Below, piece by piece: positions 11,681 through 24,100 of a stretch of 64,000 nt of DNA (position 1 is its first letter; each line of letters opens with the position of its first letter). Source of the DNA: Nymphalis io (taxonomy: Eukaryota; Arthropoda; Insecta; Lepidoptera; Nymphalidae); assembly GCF_905147045.1 (NCBI RefSeq), contig NC_065902.1:12531377-12595376 (forward strand), read 5' to 3'. Position numbers and translations under genes: made by a program. Under the pieces are notes generated by a model. That model saw only the letters and a program-made list of their open reading frames with translations. It ran no database searches and had not been told where the DNA came from.

Positions 11681-12000
11681 CTGCCTCGTTGGTCTAGTGG
11701 CTTAATGTAAGGCCGTTAAGTAAGAGGCCGAGTTTTGATGCATGTTCTCAGTAGCAGCCCGGAGTCTGGAAGTTGGAAGTGTGTACATTCCCGTCCGTCG
11801 AAAAGCACGTAAAGCCGTTGGTCCTGAGTCTGAACTCTTTTCAGTCGTATCGGATTGCCGTCCCATCGGATTATAAGAGCTAGAGAAGAAAGAGTGCACC
11901 AGTGTTTGCGCATACACTTGTGCCACTATAATATGGCAGTTAGCTAATCTCTTTTGAGATTGGTTGCCGTGGCCGAAATCGGTCTGGAGGATATTATTAA
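11681..12000 (+). mobile_element. tRNA-derived SINE (type C)
   Basis: The head reads CTGCCTCGTTGGTCTAGTGG (A box-like). The body includes CAGTAGCAGCCCGGAGTCTG, GCACGTAAAGCCGTTGGTCC, TTGCCGTCCCATCGGATTAT and a GAAATCGGTCTGGAGGATAT end. No clear B box remains in this copy. It is repeated in unit 2 at 18945-19264. A third copy is at 50801-51150. Confidence 0.75.
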
Positions 12001-12671
12001 TTAAAGAAAACAAATATATTAATATGTAAAATAAATAAAATATTTTTTTTTTTTAAATATACCACATTTTCCTTTTTATAATAATATTTAATGAATTATA
12101 TACGCGCAAGAAGGAACTAAAGAGCGATGGCGGCATGACAGCATAAGAGCAACGTGCTGTTTGCCAAAACTGCATACGGCACGTATATACTGACATAGGA
12201 GTCCAATTAGTAAGTTACCAGTAATTCTACTGGTACTATTCGGAGACTTCTATTGACATTTATTTATTTCTATAATAGAAAATTTCAGAGTTGTTTGGGG
12301 ATCATATAATTAAATAAATAAATATTTAATATAAAATACTATATTTTAATTTTGGTTTACGAATTAAAAACAAAAAAAACCTGTATAAATTTTGAATGAA
12401 GACTATCAGACACCTATTTTTCATTTTCGTTGTTATTCAAGATAGTGGTTTAAGATTCGGTTTTAATTTTTTCTTCACGCTTACTCCTGACTGCAAAAAA
12501 AAAACAATATTTTGTATGTTATCAAAAAGTAAAATTACACAGTACCTAAAATATTCAGTTTTATTTATTCAATTAATAACAACGATTTTTCTAGTGGTAG
12601 GATTTATATCCCGCCTATTTTATAAATCGTTCGTCTATTAAATAGCAAAGCTTTCGAATTGTTTTTATTTT
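12001..12671. other. AT-rich spacer, no gene supported
   Basis: Contains an 81-codon open frame at 12396-12641 that is hydrophobic only because the DNA is T-rich. I see no homology or splice context and do not call it a gene. Confidence 0.4.
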
Positions 12672-12954
12672 ATTTTATGGAATAGGTAGGCGGACGAGCA
12701 AATGAGCCACCTGATGGTAAGTGGTGACCGCCCATAGACACTGGCATTGAAATAATGTTAACCATCACTTACGTCGCCAATGCACCACCATACTTGGGAA
12801 CTAAGATGTTATGTCCCTTGTGCCTGTTATCACACTGGTTCACTCACCCTTCAAACCGGAACACAACAATACCAAGTACTGCTGTTTTGTGGCAAATATC
12901 TGATGAGTGGTTGGTACCTACCCAGACGAGCTTACACAAAGCCCTACCACCAGT
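12672..12954 (-). mobile_element. SINE type A
   Basis: Minus-strand copy with near-complete length, from ATGGAATAGGTAGGCGGACG (tail side, A run largely lost) to CCCTACCACCAGT (head). Moderately diverged. Copy in unit 2 at 19936-20218. Confidence 0.88.
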
Positions 12955-13235
12955 AATGTGTTTTATATCCCCTTTTTTACAAATCGTTCTTCTATTAAAT
13001 AGCAAAACTTTCGTATTGTGGCTTAAAATGCTAAATCAAATCTCAACGTGCATTATATATTTAATCATGATTCCGCTTCATGGGCTTATGTTTGCTTACA
13101 GTATAAGTGTTTATGAGGAAGGTAATCAAATAATACTAAGTGGCGTTTTATTCTTTTTGATATGAATTTTAAACTGAATTTATAAAAATAAAATTTTCAT
13201 CGTGTAAGCATCGCATTGGAACAGAAACTTCGATT

Positions 13236-13320
13236 TTATCCATCACTTTGCTCCAATATATGCAGATTTCCTTCACGTGCACGAGATGAATTATAAACAC
13301 AAATTAAAAGCACAAGTCAT
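13236..13320 (-). mobile_element. SINE type B fragment
   Basis: Keeps only the middle: TTTCCTTCACGTGCACGAGA and GAATTATAAACACAAATTAA. It lies just downstream of the duplicate nrf-6-like stop codon. Copy at 20500-20584. Confidence 0.6.
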
Positions 13321-13824
13321 TTAGCTCTTAAATAAAATTATAAAAGAATACAACTAACCTCTCTCTAGAAGTAACTTCTGAATTATGGAAAATGGAGCAT
13401 CAATGATGAGACAGAGGACAAAGGCAGCAACGACTGCGAATGCTAGGTTACTCATACCACGATACATCTACAAAAATGTATAACTAATCTTCAGATGATA
13501 TAATTTTATTAAAATCTAGTTTATTCCAAAACAAAATTTTAACAATATGATATTAACAGATATAATGTAACATAACATACATAATAAACCATCGTCTAAT
13601 TTTATTTCAATGCTTGGTATTATTGGTTACATATGTAAGTACAATAATAAAATTAAAAGTAAATTTGCACAGCAACAATATAAATTTTCAAGAATAAAGG
13701 ACATTAAAAACTACCAATTAAAATACAAAACTAAAACATGGTTAAAACAACTTAATTATAAAGACGTTGAGAAACTATTAACTACTTGATAAATGAACAT
13801 CCAAATCAAACTCATATAACATAA

Positions 13825-13826
<2 letters not shown>

Positions 13827-13863
<37 letters not shown>
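13827..13863. repeat. (CA)n microsatellite
   Basis: 37 nt of CA repeats in the intron between the duplicate exons 11 and 12. The unit 2 tract (21091-21127) has exactly the same length, which is notable because such tracts change quickly. Confidence 0.95.
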
Positions 13864-13865
<2 letters not shown>

Positions 13866-15612
13866 TTTGGATTAACTTATAATAATTAGTAATAAGACCC
13901 TTTGTAATACTTTGAAATAATTTAATGGGAAGGAACTGACTTCTGACGCAGGGGTAACACCAGTTCAGGAGTCAGGGCTACTTTTCTTATAATATGTATG
14001 TAATGGATGACTAAAGTATTATTATTATTAAGTAAATCAATACTGGTTTTTTTTTCTAATTATTTATAACAAAGTTAAGAATGAACATTAACTAGATTAA
14101 CGATTCCAGCAGTAAAAGTCAATCTATGAGTAATTAATAAGAGTAACAGTAAACAGAGAAGCTTTGGAACTCATTCCAGCACTATGGATTTGTGGATGTA
14201 ACTGAAATATACAAATAGATTTTAGAACTACGTGAATTAATAAAATAAATAGTTATATTAGCTTTTACTTACAGTGTTTGAATCGCTGAAGTGGTATGTA
14301 CTGGTCATGCTACCATTTGCAATCAGGATCAGAGGAAAGTGTATAAGATACATGGCGTACGAGAGACGAGCTGGGAGCTTCCATATTTGCAGAGAGAGAA
14401 ACCAATTAATCGGTCCTGTGCCATGAAAAATGAATAATTCCTACTCTTACATACTTGTCAATCAATGGTTATGGCCACCGCCATAAATATATAAGCATTG
14501 TTCGTTTACATATATAATTATTAATCAATATTTATTGCTTATCAATAAGCTTAGCAATGTTAGAACTCGGTTTTCATAATTCTAGAGCTCATTGAGTACG
14601 TTTCAATTATTTTTTTAATCTAAGCTATATAATATACGAAAAGGAAAAAAATGTCCTTATAATATTATTATAATTGATGGACACTTGATTAAATAAGATA
14701 AAGAACATATTAAAAAAAGGAACGTAATATTTACGCACCCTTGTCTTTTCTGAACTAAATTAAACTGCCTCCATTATTCATGTATTTCAAAGAAAATAGA
14801 CTTGAATAGTACAATAAATTACCTCCATAACCGTGAACGCAAGCAAAGATCAGCCAACCCAAGGTCATTGCCCAGATACCTCTCATGAAAGCGTTGAGGA
14901 AATTGTCAAACATTTGTTCATCGTAGTCCGCTTGCATGATAGGGTATATACTGAATATACAGAAAGCCATCAGAGAGAATGATAATATCCATAATATTGC
15001 TACAAGACTCTGTAATAAATAATGGTTTTCAAAGATTACTATCGGCTTCTGATAAAGTTTACAATTTAATCGTCAGATTTGTGTTTAAGGAGCTTTACGA
15101 CTTTTCTATTCGATAGTACTTACTAAAATTTCTAATATATATATTTGTCTGTGCGGAGGAAACTGAAGTTCTTTTTTTTAAGAAAATCTCGTATGTATAT
15201 TGCAGTATTTGACACGTACTCGACACGTAAATTAAATTTAAATATACATATATTATTATTATGTTATACATCATAAATAAATATTATTTTCTTTATATTG
15301 TTCTTTATTTTTATTTAAGAAAAAATATATAAGTAAAAAAAATCATTTCATTACTGAAACGTTCACTTTTATATATATCAGTGAATGGGGAAAATGTGTC
15401 CAAAATTGTGTCTATAATTGTATAATATTAATAAATAATACCTTTTGCATACGAAGTGTTTTTCCTTTAAATTTATGCAACAAGTATCCATACATCATTC
15501 CGATGAAAAAAGGCGACGCCCTAGTCAATGTGTTCATGTAATAGTTCATAAAATAATCACTCAGTTGATCTGCACGTCTACAATAAAATAAAGTGGATTA
15601 GTGGACATATGA

Positions 15613-15776
15613 CGTAGAATTTAGACACATGCCACAGGTTTCCTTACGAGGTCCTTCACCGTCAAGCAAGAGATGAATTATACACACAAATTAATTACAT
15701 GAAAATTCAGTGGTACTTGCTCTGGTTTGGACCCACGATCATCGTTTAAGATTCACTACTGTTCCATCTCAGCTCT
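15613..15776 (-). mobile_element. SINE type B fragment in intron 8 of the duplicate
   Basis: Minus-strand piece: TTAGACACATGCCACAGGTT, then GGTTTGGACCCACGATCATC (B box region), ending TTCCATCTCAGCT. It lacks the tail. The same insertion lies in the true gene's intron at 22877-23040. Confidence 0.7.
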
Positions 15777-16239
15777 ACAATTAAATATATTAAATTATTA
15801 TTAAATCGAATACGTAATTATATTCATTAATTCGTAGTTACTCATTACTACGTTATTACTACTCGTATAATTGTTATACTAAATGTAACAATCATATGAG
15901 TTATATTATTGTATCGTTGCCGAGATGACAAAGTCGCTGAAATCTTGATTAAGAATTACGTTTTCCAGTCACTGGTCTACCTCGACTTTATTTAATTGTA
16001 ATACTTTCATAATTATAAATTAATAATAAAAATACGTTTTAAATTACCTTGGATTAGCAATAGCAGCGGAATAATTATACATGAAACTATACACACTAGA
16101 TATAGCTAAGGATACAATAACGCTGGTCGCAAGCGAACACCAAGCGACCAAAGCACTTCCAAACAACCAAACCAGAACTACAGGGCTGATAATATTGGTA
16201 TCGATATTCGATTTGTTGCAACACATTATATATGAAATA

Positions 16240-16447
16240 TTAACCATCCATTAGATCTCCAATACACCATCGACCTTGGGACCTTAGATGTTCTTTCCCT
16301 TATGCGTGTAGTTACACTGCCTAACCACCTTTCAAACCGGAACACAACAATACTTAATATTGCTGCTTGGCGGCATATGTGATGAGTAAGTGCTAAATAC
16401 GCAGATAGGCTTGTACAATACCAGATAGCCCTTCCAAGTAGAACAGT
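16240..16447 (-). mobile_element. SINE type A copy in unit 2
   Basis: Identical to 8976-9183. Through the duplication it now lies immediately upstream, in the minus-strand sense, of the truncated exon 8 copy. Confidence 0.75.
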
Positions 16448-16453
16448 ATGTAT

Positions 16454-16764
16454 AACAGTTACCGTAACAGCCTGTGAATGTCCCACTGCTGGGCTAAAGA
16501 CCTCCTCTCCTCTTTTTGAGGAGAAGGTTTGGAGCTTATTCCACCACGCTGCTTCAATGCGGGTTGGTGGAATACACATGTGGCAGAATTTCAGTGAAAT
16601 TAGACACATGCAGGTTTCCTCACGATGTTTTCCTTCACCGTAAAGCACGAGATGAATTATAATCACAAATTAAGCACATGAAAATTCAGTGGTGCTTGCC
16701 CGGGTTTGAACCCACGATCATCGGTTAAGATTCACGCGTTCTTACCACTGGGCCATCTCGGCTC
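16454..16764 (-). mobile_element. SINE type B copy in unit 2
   Basis: Identical to 9190-9500. Confidence 0.88.
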
Positions 16765-16813
16765 AGTTAAAACAGTCATAATTATTATAATAATTATAAA
16801 TGCATTGAATATT

Positions 16814-17924
16814 ATTTAACATCGGTCCCCTATTGTTTAACATTTTCATTAATGATATACTAAAAAATTTTCAAAATCCTGACATACTTCTATATGCCGA
16901 TGATACAAAACTATTCAAAATCATAAAAAGAAGTGATGACTGCTCAAACTTGCAATATGATTTGGATATTTTAGTGCAATATTGTTCATCTAATGGCCTA
17001 CATCTTAACTTTGAAAAATGCAATGTAATAATATTTTCTAGAAAAAAAAAATCCAATTTTATTTGATTACACAATTTCCAATCATTTAATTAAGAGGGTA
17101 ACCGAGGTTAGGGACCTAGGAGTGCTTCTAGATTCTAATTTATTATTTGACAGGCATGTGAATAAAATTATCGCAAAAGCTTACAGTATGATGGGTTTCA
17201 TATTTCGCCAGGGAAGAGACTTTAAGCATATCAATACATATAATGTGTTGTATAACTCGTATGTAAGATCTAATTTGGAATTCGCTTCAACGGTTTGGAA
17301 TCCACAATACTCTAAGTATGTTATGGCTATCGAAAATGTTCAGAATAAATTTATTAGAAGATTAACGCGTAAATTTGGGTCCAATGCTATTAATAAGCTT
17401 AATATTTTGTCGCTTGAGAAACGCAGGGAATGCAAAGATCAGGTTTTTCTTTACAAAATTGTAAATAATTTTGTCGATTCAATGTACTTAGTCAACAACA
17501 TTTATATCAAGTGCTCACATTCCATTGCCCGTTCAAAACATACCTTTTATGTCCCAATGTGTAGAACGAACTATGCTAAAAATCGCTTTTTAGTAAGAGC
17601 ATGTGACAATCATAATAAACGCTACACTAGTATAGATATATTTAACGAAAATTTATTTAAGTTCAAAGAAGCTCTAAAAAACTGTATTTGTCAGTAATAT
17701 ACTTATCGTTTTTTTTTTTTTTTTTCTGTTTTAAATTATTTTTAATACTTTATTCATATATCTTAATAAATTGTTAAATAACTTGTTATCGTTAGGTTCA
17801 CTCCATGTTTGTTTGTATAAGTGGAAACTTTGTTGGCTTAAGTGAAATTTATTTTGTTACTAAATTTTATGTATTATATTATGCTGTATGTTTCCCAAAT
17901 AAATAAAATAAAAAAAAAAAATAT
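16814..17924 (+). mobile_element. truncated LINE copy in unit 2
   Basis: Identical to 9550-10660, including the frameshift in the A10 run and the 17-T run in the 3' UTR. It is therefore a product of the DNA duplication and not a second retrotransposition. Confidence 0.88.
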
Positions 17925-17962
17925 ATATTCTTTTCTTATATATTTCATTTCAATTCATTATA

Positions 17963-18132
17963 TTAGGTCCGTACATATGAAATTAGCGTTTTGTCGTACT
18001 GACCACTTTGATATGAAATATCTCCTCTTTGGTTAAGAATTCCAAATTTATAAATTCACTTAGCTGGTACATTTGAGTTTTAAAAACAGTCATTCATTTG
18101 TTTTTTTCCTCATTATTTTTTTCTCTGGCGTC
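17963..18132 (+). mobile_element. mariner 5' fragment in unit 2
   Basis: Identical to 10699-10868. Confidence 0.85.
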
Positions 18133-18458
18133 AAATTATAAAATTATACCCACGGCATGTATACGCGGAGTGTAATTGGACCTAATAACAAAAACAGCCG
18201 GATGGACTAATCGATAAGTCATTTACGCAGTTTTATAACCGAAAAGTAATACCCGACAACAACTTTGCCAAGTCCGTTTTCTTACCAAACTAATGTGATA
18301 TTTACAATGTCACGCTTTGATTTACATATTAAATTATTAGATTATTTTTTTATTTATTTTATTATTAAATTATTAGATTTATTTATTAAATAAGTTTTAT
18401 TTGAACACAAAATTTTCAACTCAAAACATCTACGGTATATATTAATATTAAAGAATGA

Positions 18459-18814
18459 AGCGTACGTAATATAATATACGACCAAACGTACTTACAAGGT
18501 GAAGTTCGATCGATATTATATGAGTACGCTTCATTCGAAGATATATTTTAAAACCTGCCCCACCTAAATCCCAAAAGAAAATTTTTGAATTTATAATTAT
18601 CTCTAAATAATGACAAGCTCAATAGCACCATGCTATGTTGATGGAAGGGGAAAAAGTCAAATCAGTCTCTTTTATCCCCAAACAACCGTACGAAGTTGCC
18701 AATACAATAAAAGCACTACAATATATATTGATATCTTCGAATTAAGCGTATTCATATAATGTCGATCGAACATCACCTTGTAAGTTCGTTTGATCATATA
18801 CTATATCATCAATT
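18459..18814. mobile_element. foldback / MITE-like element in unit 2
   Basis: Identical to 11195-11550. Confidence 0.65.
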
Positions 18815-18944
18815 TGGAGAACTAAGATTTTTTTTCTTTTTGTGATTGTAGTTAAATGCCCCCAAAAAAAAAAAAATGGCCCGAAAGATGCAAATGCAAA
18901 GCATTGATATTGCTAGTTTTTTAAATGATTTAGAATTAAACAAA

Positions 18945-19264
18945 CTGCCTCGTTGGTCTAGTGGCTTAATGTAAGGCCGTTAAGTAAGAGGCCGAGTTTT
19001 GATGCATGTTCTCAGTAGCAGCCCGGAGTCTGGAAGTTGGAAGTGTGTACATTCCCGTCCGTCGAAAAGCACGTAAAGCCGTTGGTCCTGAGTCTGAACT
19101 CTTTTCAGTCGTATCGGATTGCCGTCCCATCGGATTATAAGAGCTAGAGAAGAAAGAGTGCACCAGTGTTTGCGCATACACTTGTGCCACTATAATATGG
19201 CAGTTAGCTAATCTCTTTTGAGATTGGTTGCCGTGGCCGAAATCGGTCTGGAGGATATTATTAA
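18945..19264 (+). mobile_element. SINE type C in unit 2
   Basis: Identical to 11681-12000. Confidence 0.75.
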
Positions 19265-19935
19265 TTAAAGAAAACAAATATATTAATATGTAAAATAAAT
19301 AAAATATTTTTTTTTTTTAAATATACCACATTTTCCTTTTTATAATAATATTTAATGAATTATATACGCGCAAGAAGGAACTAAAGAGCGATGGCGGCAT
19401 GACAGCATAAGAGCAACGTGCTGTTTGCCAAAACTGCATACGGCACGTATATACTGACATAGGAGTCCAATTAGTAAGTTACCAGTAATTCTACTGGTAC
19501 TATTCGGAGACTTCTATTGACATTTATTTATTTCTATAATAGAAAATTTCAGAGTTGTTTGGGGATCATATAATTAAATAAATAAATATTTAATATAAAA
19601 TACTATATTTTAATTTTGGTTTACGAATTAAAAACAAAAAAAACCTGTATAAATTTTGAATGAAGACTATCAGACACCTATTTTTCATTTTCGTTGTTAT
19701 TCAAGATAGTGGTTTAAGATTCGGTTTTAATTTTTTCTTCACGCTTACTCCTGACTGCAAAAAAAAAACAATATTTTGTATGTTATCAAAAAGTAAAATT
19801 ACACAGTACCTAAAATATTCAGTTTTATTTATTCAATTAATAACAACGATTTTTCTAGTGGTAGGATTTATATCCCGCCTATTTTATAAATCGTTCGTCT
19901 ATTAAATAGCAAAGCTTTCGAATTGTTTTTATTTT

Positions 19936-20218
19936 ATTTTATGGAATAGGTAGGCGGACGAGCAAATGAGCCACCTGATGGTAAGTGGTGACCGCCCATA
20001 GACACTGGCATTGAAATAATGTTAACCATCACTTACGTCGCCAATGCACCACCATACTTGGGAACTAAGATGTTATGTCCCTTGTGCCTGTTATCACACT
20101 GGTTCACTCACCCTTCAAACCGGAACACAACAATACCAAGTACTGCTGTTTTGTGGCAAATATCTGATGAGTGGTTGGTACCTACCCAGACGAGCTTACA
20201 CAAAGCCCTACCACCAGT
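19936..20218 (-). mobile_element. SINE type A downstream of the nrf-6-like gene
   Basis: Identical to 12672-12954. It lies about 400 bp past the true stop codon, so it may be part of or close to the 3' UTR. Confidence 0.88.
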
Positions 20219-20617
20219 AATGTGTTTTATATCCCCTTTTTTACAAATCGTTCTTCTATTAAATAGCAAAACTTTCGTATTGTGGCTTAAAATGCTAAAT
20301 CAAATCTCAACGTGCATTATATATTTAATCATGATTCCGCTTCATGGGCTTATGTTTGCTTACAGTATAAGTGTTTATGAGGAAGGTAATCAAATAATAC
20401 TAAGTGGCGTTTTATTCTTTTTGATATGAATTTTAAACTGAATTTATAAAAATAAAATTTTCATCGTGTAAGCATCGCATTGGAACAGAAACTTCGATTT
20501 TATCCATCACTTTGCTCCAATATATGCAGATTTCCTTCACGTGCACGAGATGAATTATAAACACAAATTAAAAGCACAAGTCATTTAGCTCTTAAATAAA
20601 ATTATAAAAGAATACAA

Positions 20618-20731
20618 CTAACCTCTCTCTAGAAGTAACTTCTGAATTATGGAAAATGGAGCATCAATGATGAGACAGAGGACAAAGGCAGCAACGACTG
20701 CGAATGCTAGGTTACTCATACCACGATACAT
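20618..20731 (-). CDS. nrf-6-like exon 12 (C-terminus and stop)
   Basis: Final 37 residues: a helix (NLAFAVVAAFVLCLIIDAP) and a short basic tail ending LLLERG, then TAG at 20620-20618. The acceptor is TTTGTAG. The end matches the usual end of the family. Its duplicate lies at 13354-13467. Confidence 0.92.
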   Translation of the reverse strand: MYRGMSNLAFAVVAAFVLCLIIDAPFSIIQKLLLERG

Positions 20732-21088
20732 CTACAAAAATGTATAACTAATCTTCAGATGATATAATTTTATTAAAATCTAGTTTATTCCAAAACAAAA
20801 TTTTAACAATATGATATTAACAGATATAATGTAACATAACATACATAATAAACCATCGTCTAATTTTATTTCAATGCTTGGTATTATTGGTTACATATGT
20901 AAGTACAATAATAAAATTAAAAGTAAATTTGCACAGCAACAATATAAATTTTCAAGAATAAAGGACATTAAAAACTACCAATTAAAATACAAAACTAAAA
21001 CATGGTTAAAACAACTTAATTATAAAGACGTTGAGAAACTATTAACTACTTGATAAATGAACATCCAAATCAAACTCATATAACATAA

Positions 21089-21129
<41 letters not shown>

Positions 21130-24100
21130 TTTGGATTAACTTATAATAATTAGTAATAAGACCCTTTGTAATACTTTGAAATAATTTAATGGGAAGGAAC
21201 TGACTTCTGACGCAGGGGTAACACCAGTTCAGGAGTCAGGGCTACTTTTCTTATAATATGTATGTAATGGATGACTAAAGTATTATTATTATTAAGTAAA
21301 TCAATACTGGTTTTTTTTTCTAATTATTTATAACAAAGTTAAGAATGAACATTAACTAGATTAACGATTCCAGCAGTAAAAGTCAATCTATGAGTAATTA
21401 ATAAGAGTAACAGTAAACAGAGAAGCTTTGGAACTCATTCCAGCACTATGGATTTGTGGATGTAACTGAAATATACAAATAGATTTTAGAACTACGTGAA
21501 TTAATAAAATAAATAGTTATATTAGCTTTTACTTACAGTGTTTGAATCGCTGAAGTGGTATGTACTGGTCATGCTACCATTTGCAATCAGGATCAGAGGA
21601 AAGTGTATAAGATACATGGCGTACGAGAGACGAGCTGGGAGCTTCCATATTTGCAGAGAGAGAAACCAATTAATCGGTCCTGTGCCATGAAAAATGAATA
21701 ATTCCTACTCTTACATACTTGTCAATCAATGGTTATGGCCACCGCCATAAATATATAAGCATTGTTCGTTTACATATATAATTATTAATCAATATTTATT
21801 GCTTATCAATAAGCTTAGCAATGTTAGAACTCGGTTTTCATAATTCTAGAGCTCATTGAGTACGTTTCAATTATTTTTTTAATCTAAGCTATATAATATA
21901 CGAAAAGGAAAAAAATGTCCTTATAATATTATTATAATTGATGGACACTTGATTAAATAAGATAAAGAACATATTAAAAAAAGGAACGTAATATTTACGC
22001 ACCCTTGTCTTTTCTGAACTAAATTAAACTGCCTCCATTATTCATGTATTTCAAAGAAAATAGACTTGAATAGTACAATAAATTACCTCCATAACCGTGA
22101 ACGCAAGCAAAGATCAGCCAACCCAAGGTCATTGCCCAGATACCTCTCATGAAAGCGTTGAGGAAATTGTCAAACATTTGTTCATCGTAGTCCGCTTGCA
22201 TGATAGGGTATATACTGAATATACAGAAAGCCATCAGAGAGAATGATAATATCCATAATATTGCTACAAGACTCTGTAATAAATAATGGTTTTCAAAGAT
22301 TACTATCGGCTTCTGATAAAGTTTACAATTTAATCGTCAGATTTGTGTTTAAGGAGCTTTACGACTTTTCTATTCGATAGTACTTACTAAAATTTCTAAT
22401 ATATATATTTGTCTGTGCGGAGGAAACTGAAGTTCTTTTTTTTAAGAAAATCTCGTATGTATATTGCAGTATTTGACACGTACTCGACACGTAAATTAAA
22501 TTTAAATATACATATATTATTATTATGTTATACATCATAAATAAATATTATTTTCTTTATATTGTTCTTTATTTTTATTTAAGAAAAAATATATAAGTAA
22601 AAAAAATCATTTCATTACTGAAACGTTCACTTTTATATATATCAGTGAATGGGGAAAATGTGTCCAAAATTGTGTCTATAATTGTATAATATTAATAAAT
22701 AATACCTTTTGCATACGAAGTGTTTTTCCTTTAAATTTATGCAACAAGTATCCATACATCATTCCGATGAAAAAAGGCGACGCCCTAGTCAATGTGTTCA
22801 TGTAATAGTTCATAAAATAATCACTCAGTTGATCTGCACGTCTACAATAAAATAAAGTGGATTAGTGGACATATGACGTAGAATTTAGACACATGCCACA
22901 GGTTTCCTTACGAGGTCCTTCACCGTCAAGCAAGAGATGAATTATACACACAAATTAATTACATGAAAATTCAGTGGTACTTGCTCTGGTTTGGACCCAC
23001 GATCATCGTTTAAGATTCACTACTGTTCCATCTCAGCTCTACAATTAAATATATTAAATTATTATTAAATCGAATAAGTAATTATATTCATTAATTCGTA
23101 GTTACTCATTACTACGTTATTACTACTCGTATAATTGTTATACTAAATGTAACAATCATATGAGTTATATTATTGTATCGTTGCCGAGATGACAAAGTCG
23201 CTGAAATCTTGATTAAGAATTACGTTTTCCAGTCACTGGTCTACCTCGACTTTATTTAATTGTAATACTTTCATAATTATAAATTAATAATAAAAATACG
23301 TTTTAAATTACCTTGGATTAGCAATAGCAGCGGAATAATTATACATGAAACTATACACACTAGATATAGCTAAGGATACAATAACGCTGGTCGCAAGCGA
23401 ACACCAAGCGACCAAAGCACTTCCAAACAACCAAACCAGAACTACAGGGCTGATAATATAGAGCTGAACATCCACAGATAAGTACCAAGTATGTTGTAAG
23501 CACTGAAAAGAATCAACAATTTAATATTTAAACAGACAATTATATGCCTATTCAGCTTCAACCGTGTAGATTTTATTTTTCTAGCGACTTAGTTTCGAAT
23601 ATTGAAATTTCAAACAGAAAAAATGTTAATATTATAATATATTTATATATAATAATTTAATTTTAAGGTTAATTGTTCTAGAGATTTGTCCAAGTGTTTT
23701 ACTATTTTTATTATCATTAGTTTAGAATTTGATACGGTTTCTTAATTTACCAGCATCTTATACTTTTTAATACATAAATACCATTAAAAATAAACTAATA
23801 CACTACACTATGTAAATACATCTAATGACACACGTTTAAAAATGGCGTAGTTCTAATCCATTCTAAGCTTGAACATAAATTGAGGTGAGAAAAAATAATG
23901 AATTGATGACAAAAAACTTACTACATTAATAGGTTTCACGTAATTCTGCACATGCAACAACGCTGACCACCATCGCCTTCTGCATGATTCTGCTGAATAT
24001 CCTACGTTTATCCACATCGGCCCATCAGACACTCGATGAAATAAAGAAGCTTGGAGCAGAATCACAGCAGCCAACAGTGGAAATATTCGGAGAAGACGGT

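Larger units (their letters stand above)
8927..16190. repeat. tandem duplication, unit 1 (7,264 bp)
   Basis: Head-to-tail copy of 16191-23454 at a constant offset of 7,264. I found one mismatch (C at 15813, A at 23077). The (CA)n tract and the poly-T run have the same length in both units. The left edge shares AATAT with the centre and right junctions. The unit holds SINE copies, a LINE fragment, a mariner fragment, a foldback element and the truncated 3' end of the nrf-6-like gene. Confidence 0.95.
13354..16195 (-). pseudogene. partial duplicate of nrf-6-like gene (exon 8 in part, exons 9-12)
   Basis: Exon equivalents: 16195-16048 (truncated exon 8), 15577-15442, 15009-14823, 14415-14273, 13467-13354. 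Reading frames, splice sites and stop are intact and effectively identical to 23.5-20.6 kb. The first 43 nt of exon 8, including its acceptor, and all upstream exons are absent. In their place are repeats (SINEs, then a LINE). Alone it cannot encode a full acyltransferase. It could only be used as alternative 3' exons if transcription reads through the first stop. Confidence 0.92.
16191..23454. repeat. tandem duplication, unit 2 (7,264 bp)
   Basis: Second unit, directly joined to unit 1 at AATAT (16191-16195) and closed by AATAT at 23455-23459. Its right part is the genuine 3' half of the nrf-6-like gene (exons 8 in part and 9-12). Sequence beyond 23459 continues exon 8 normally. The ancestral order is therefore unit 2 next to the gene, and the centre junction is the novel one. 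Confidence 0.95.

Noticed and set aside
12396..12641. 81-codon hydrophobic frame (also at 19660)
   Set aside because: Phe/Ile-rich because the DNA is T-rich; no homology, start context or neighbours to support it.
13827..13863. CRISPR-like or regulatory repeat
   Set aside because: Plain (CA)n microsatellite. No array of spaced repeats exists in the window, and the organism is eukaryotic.
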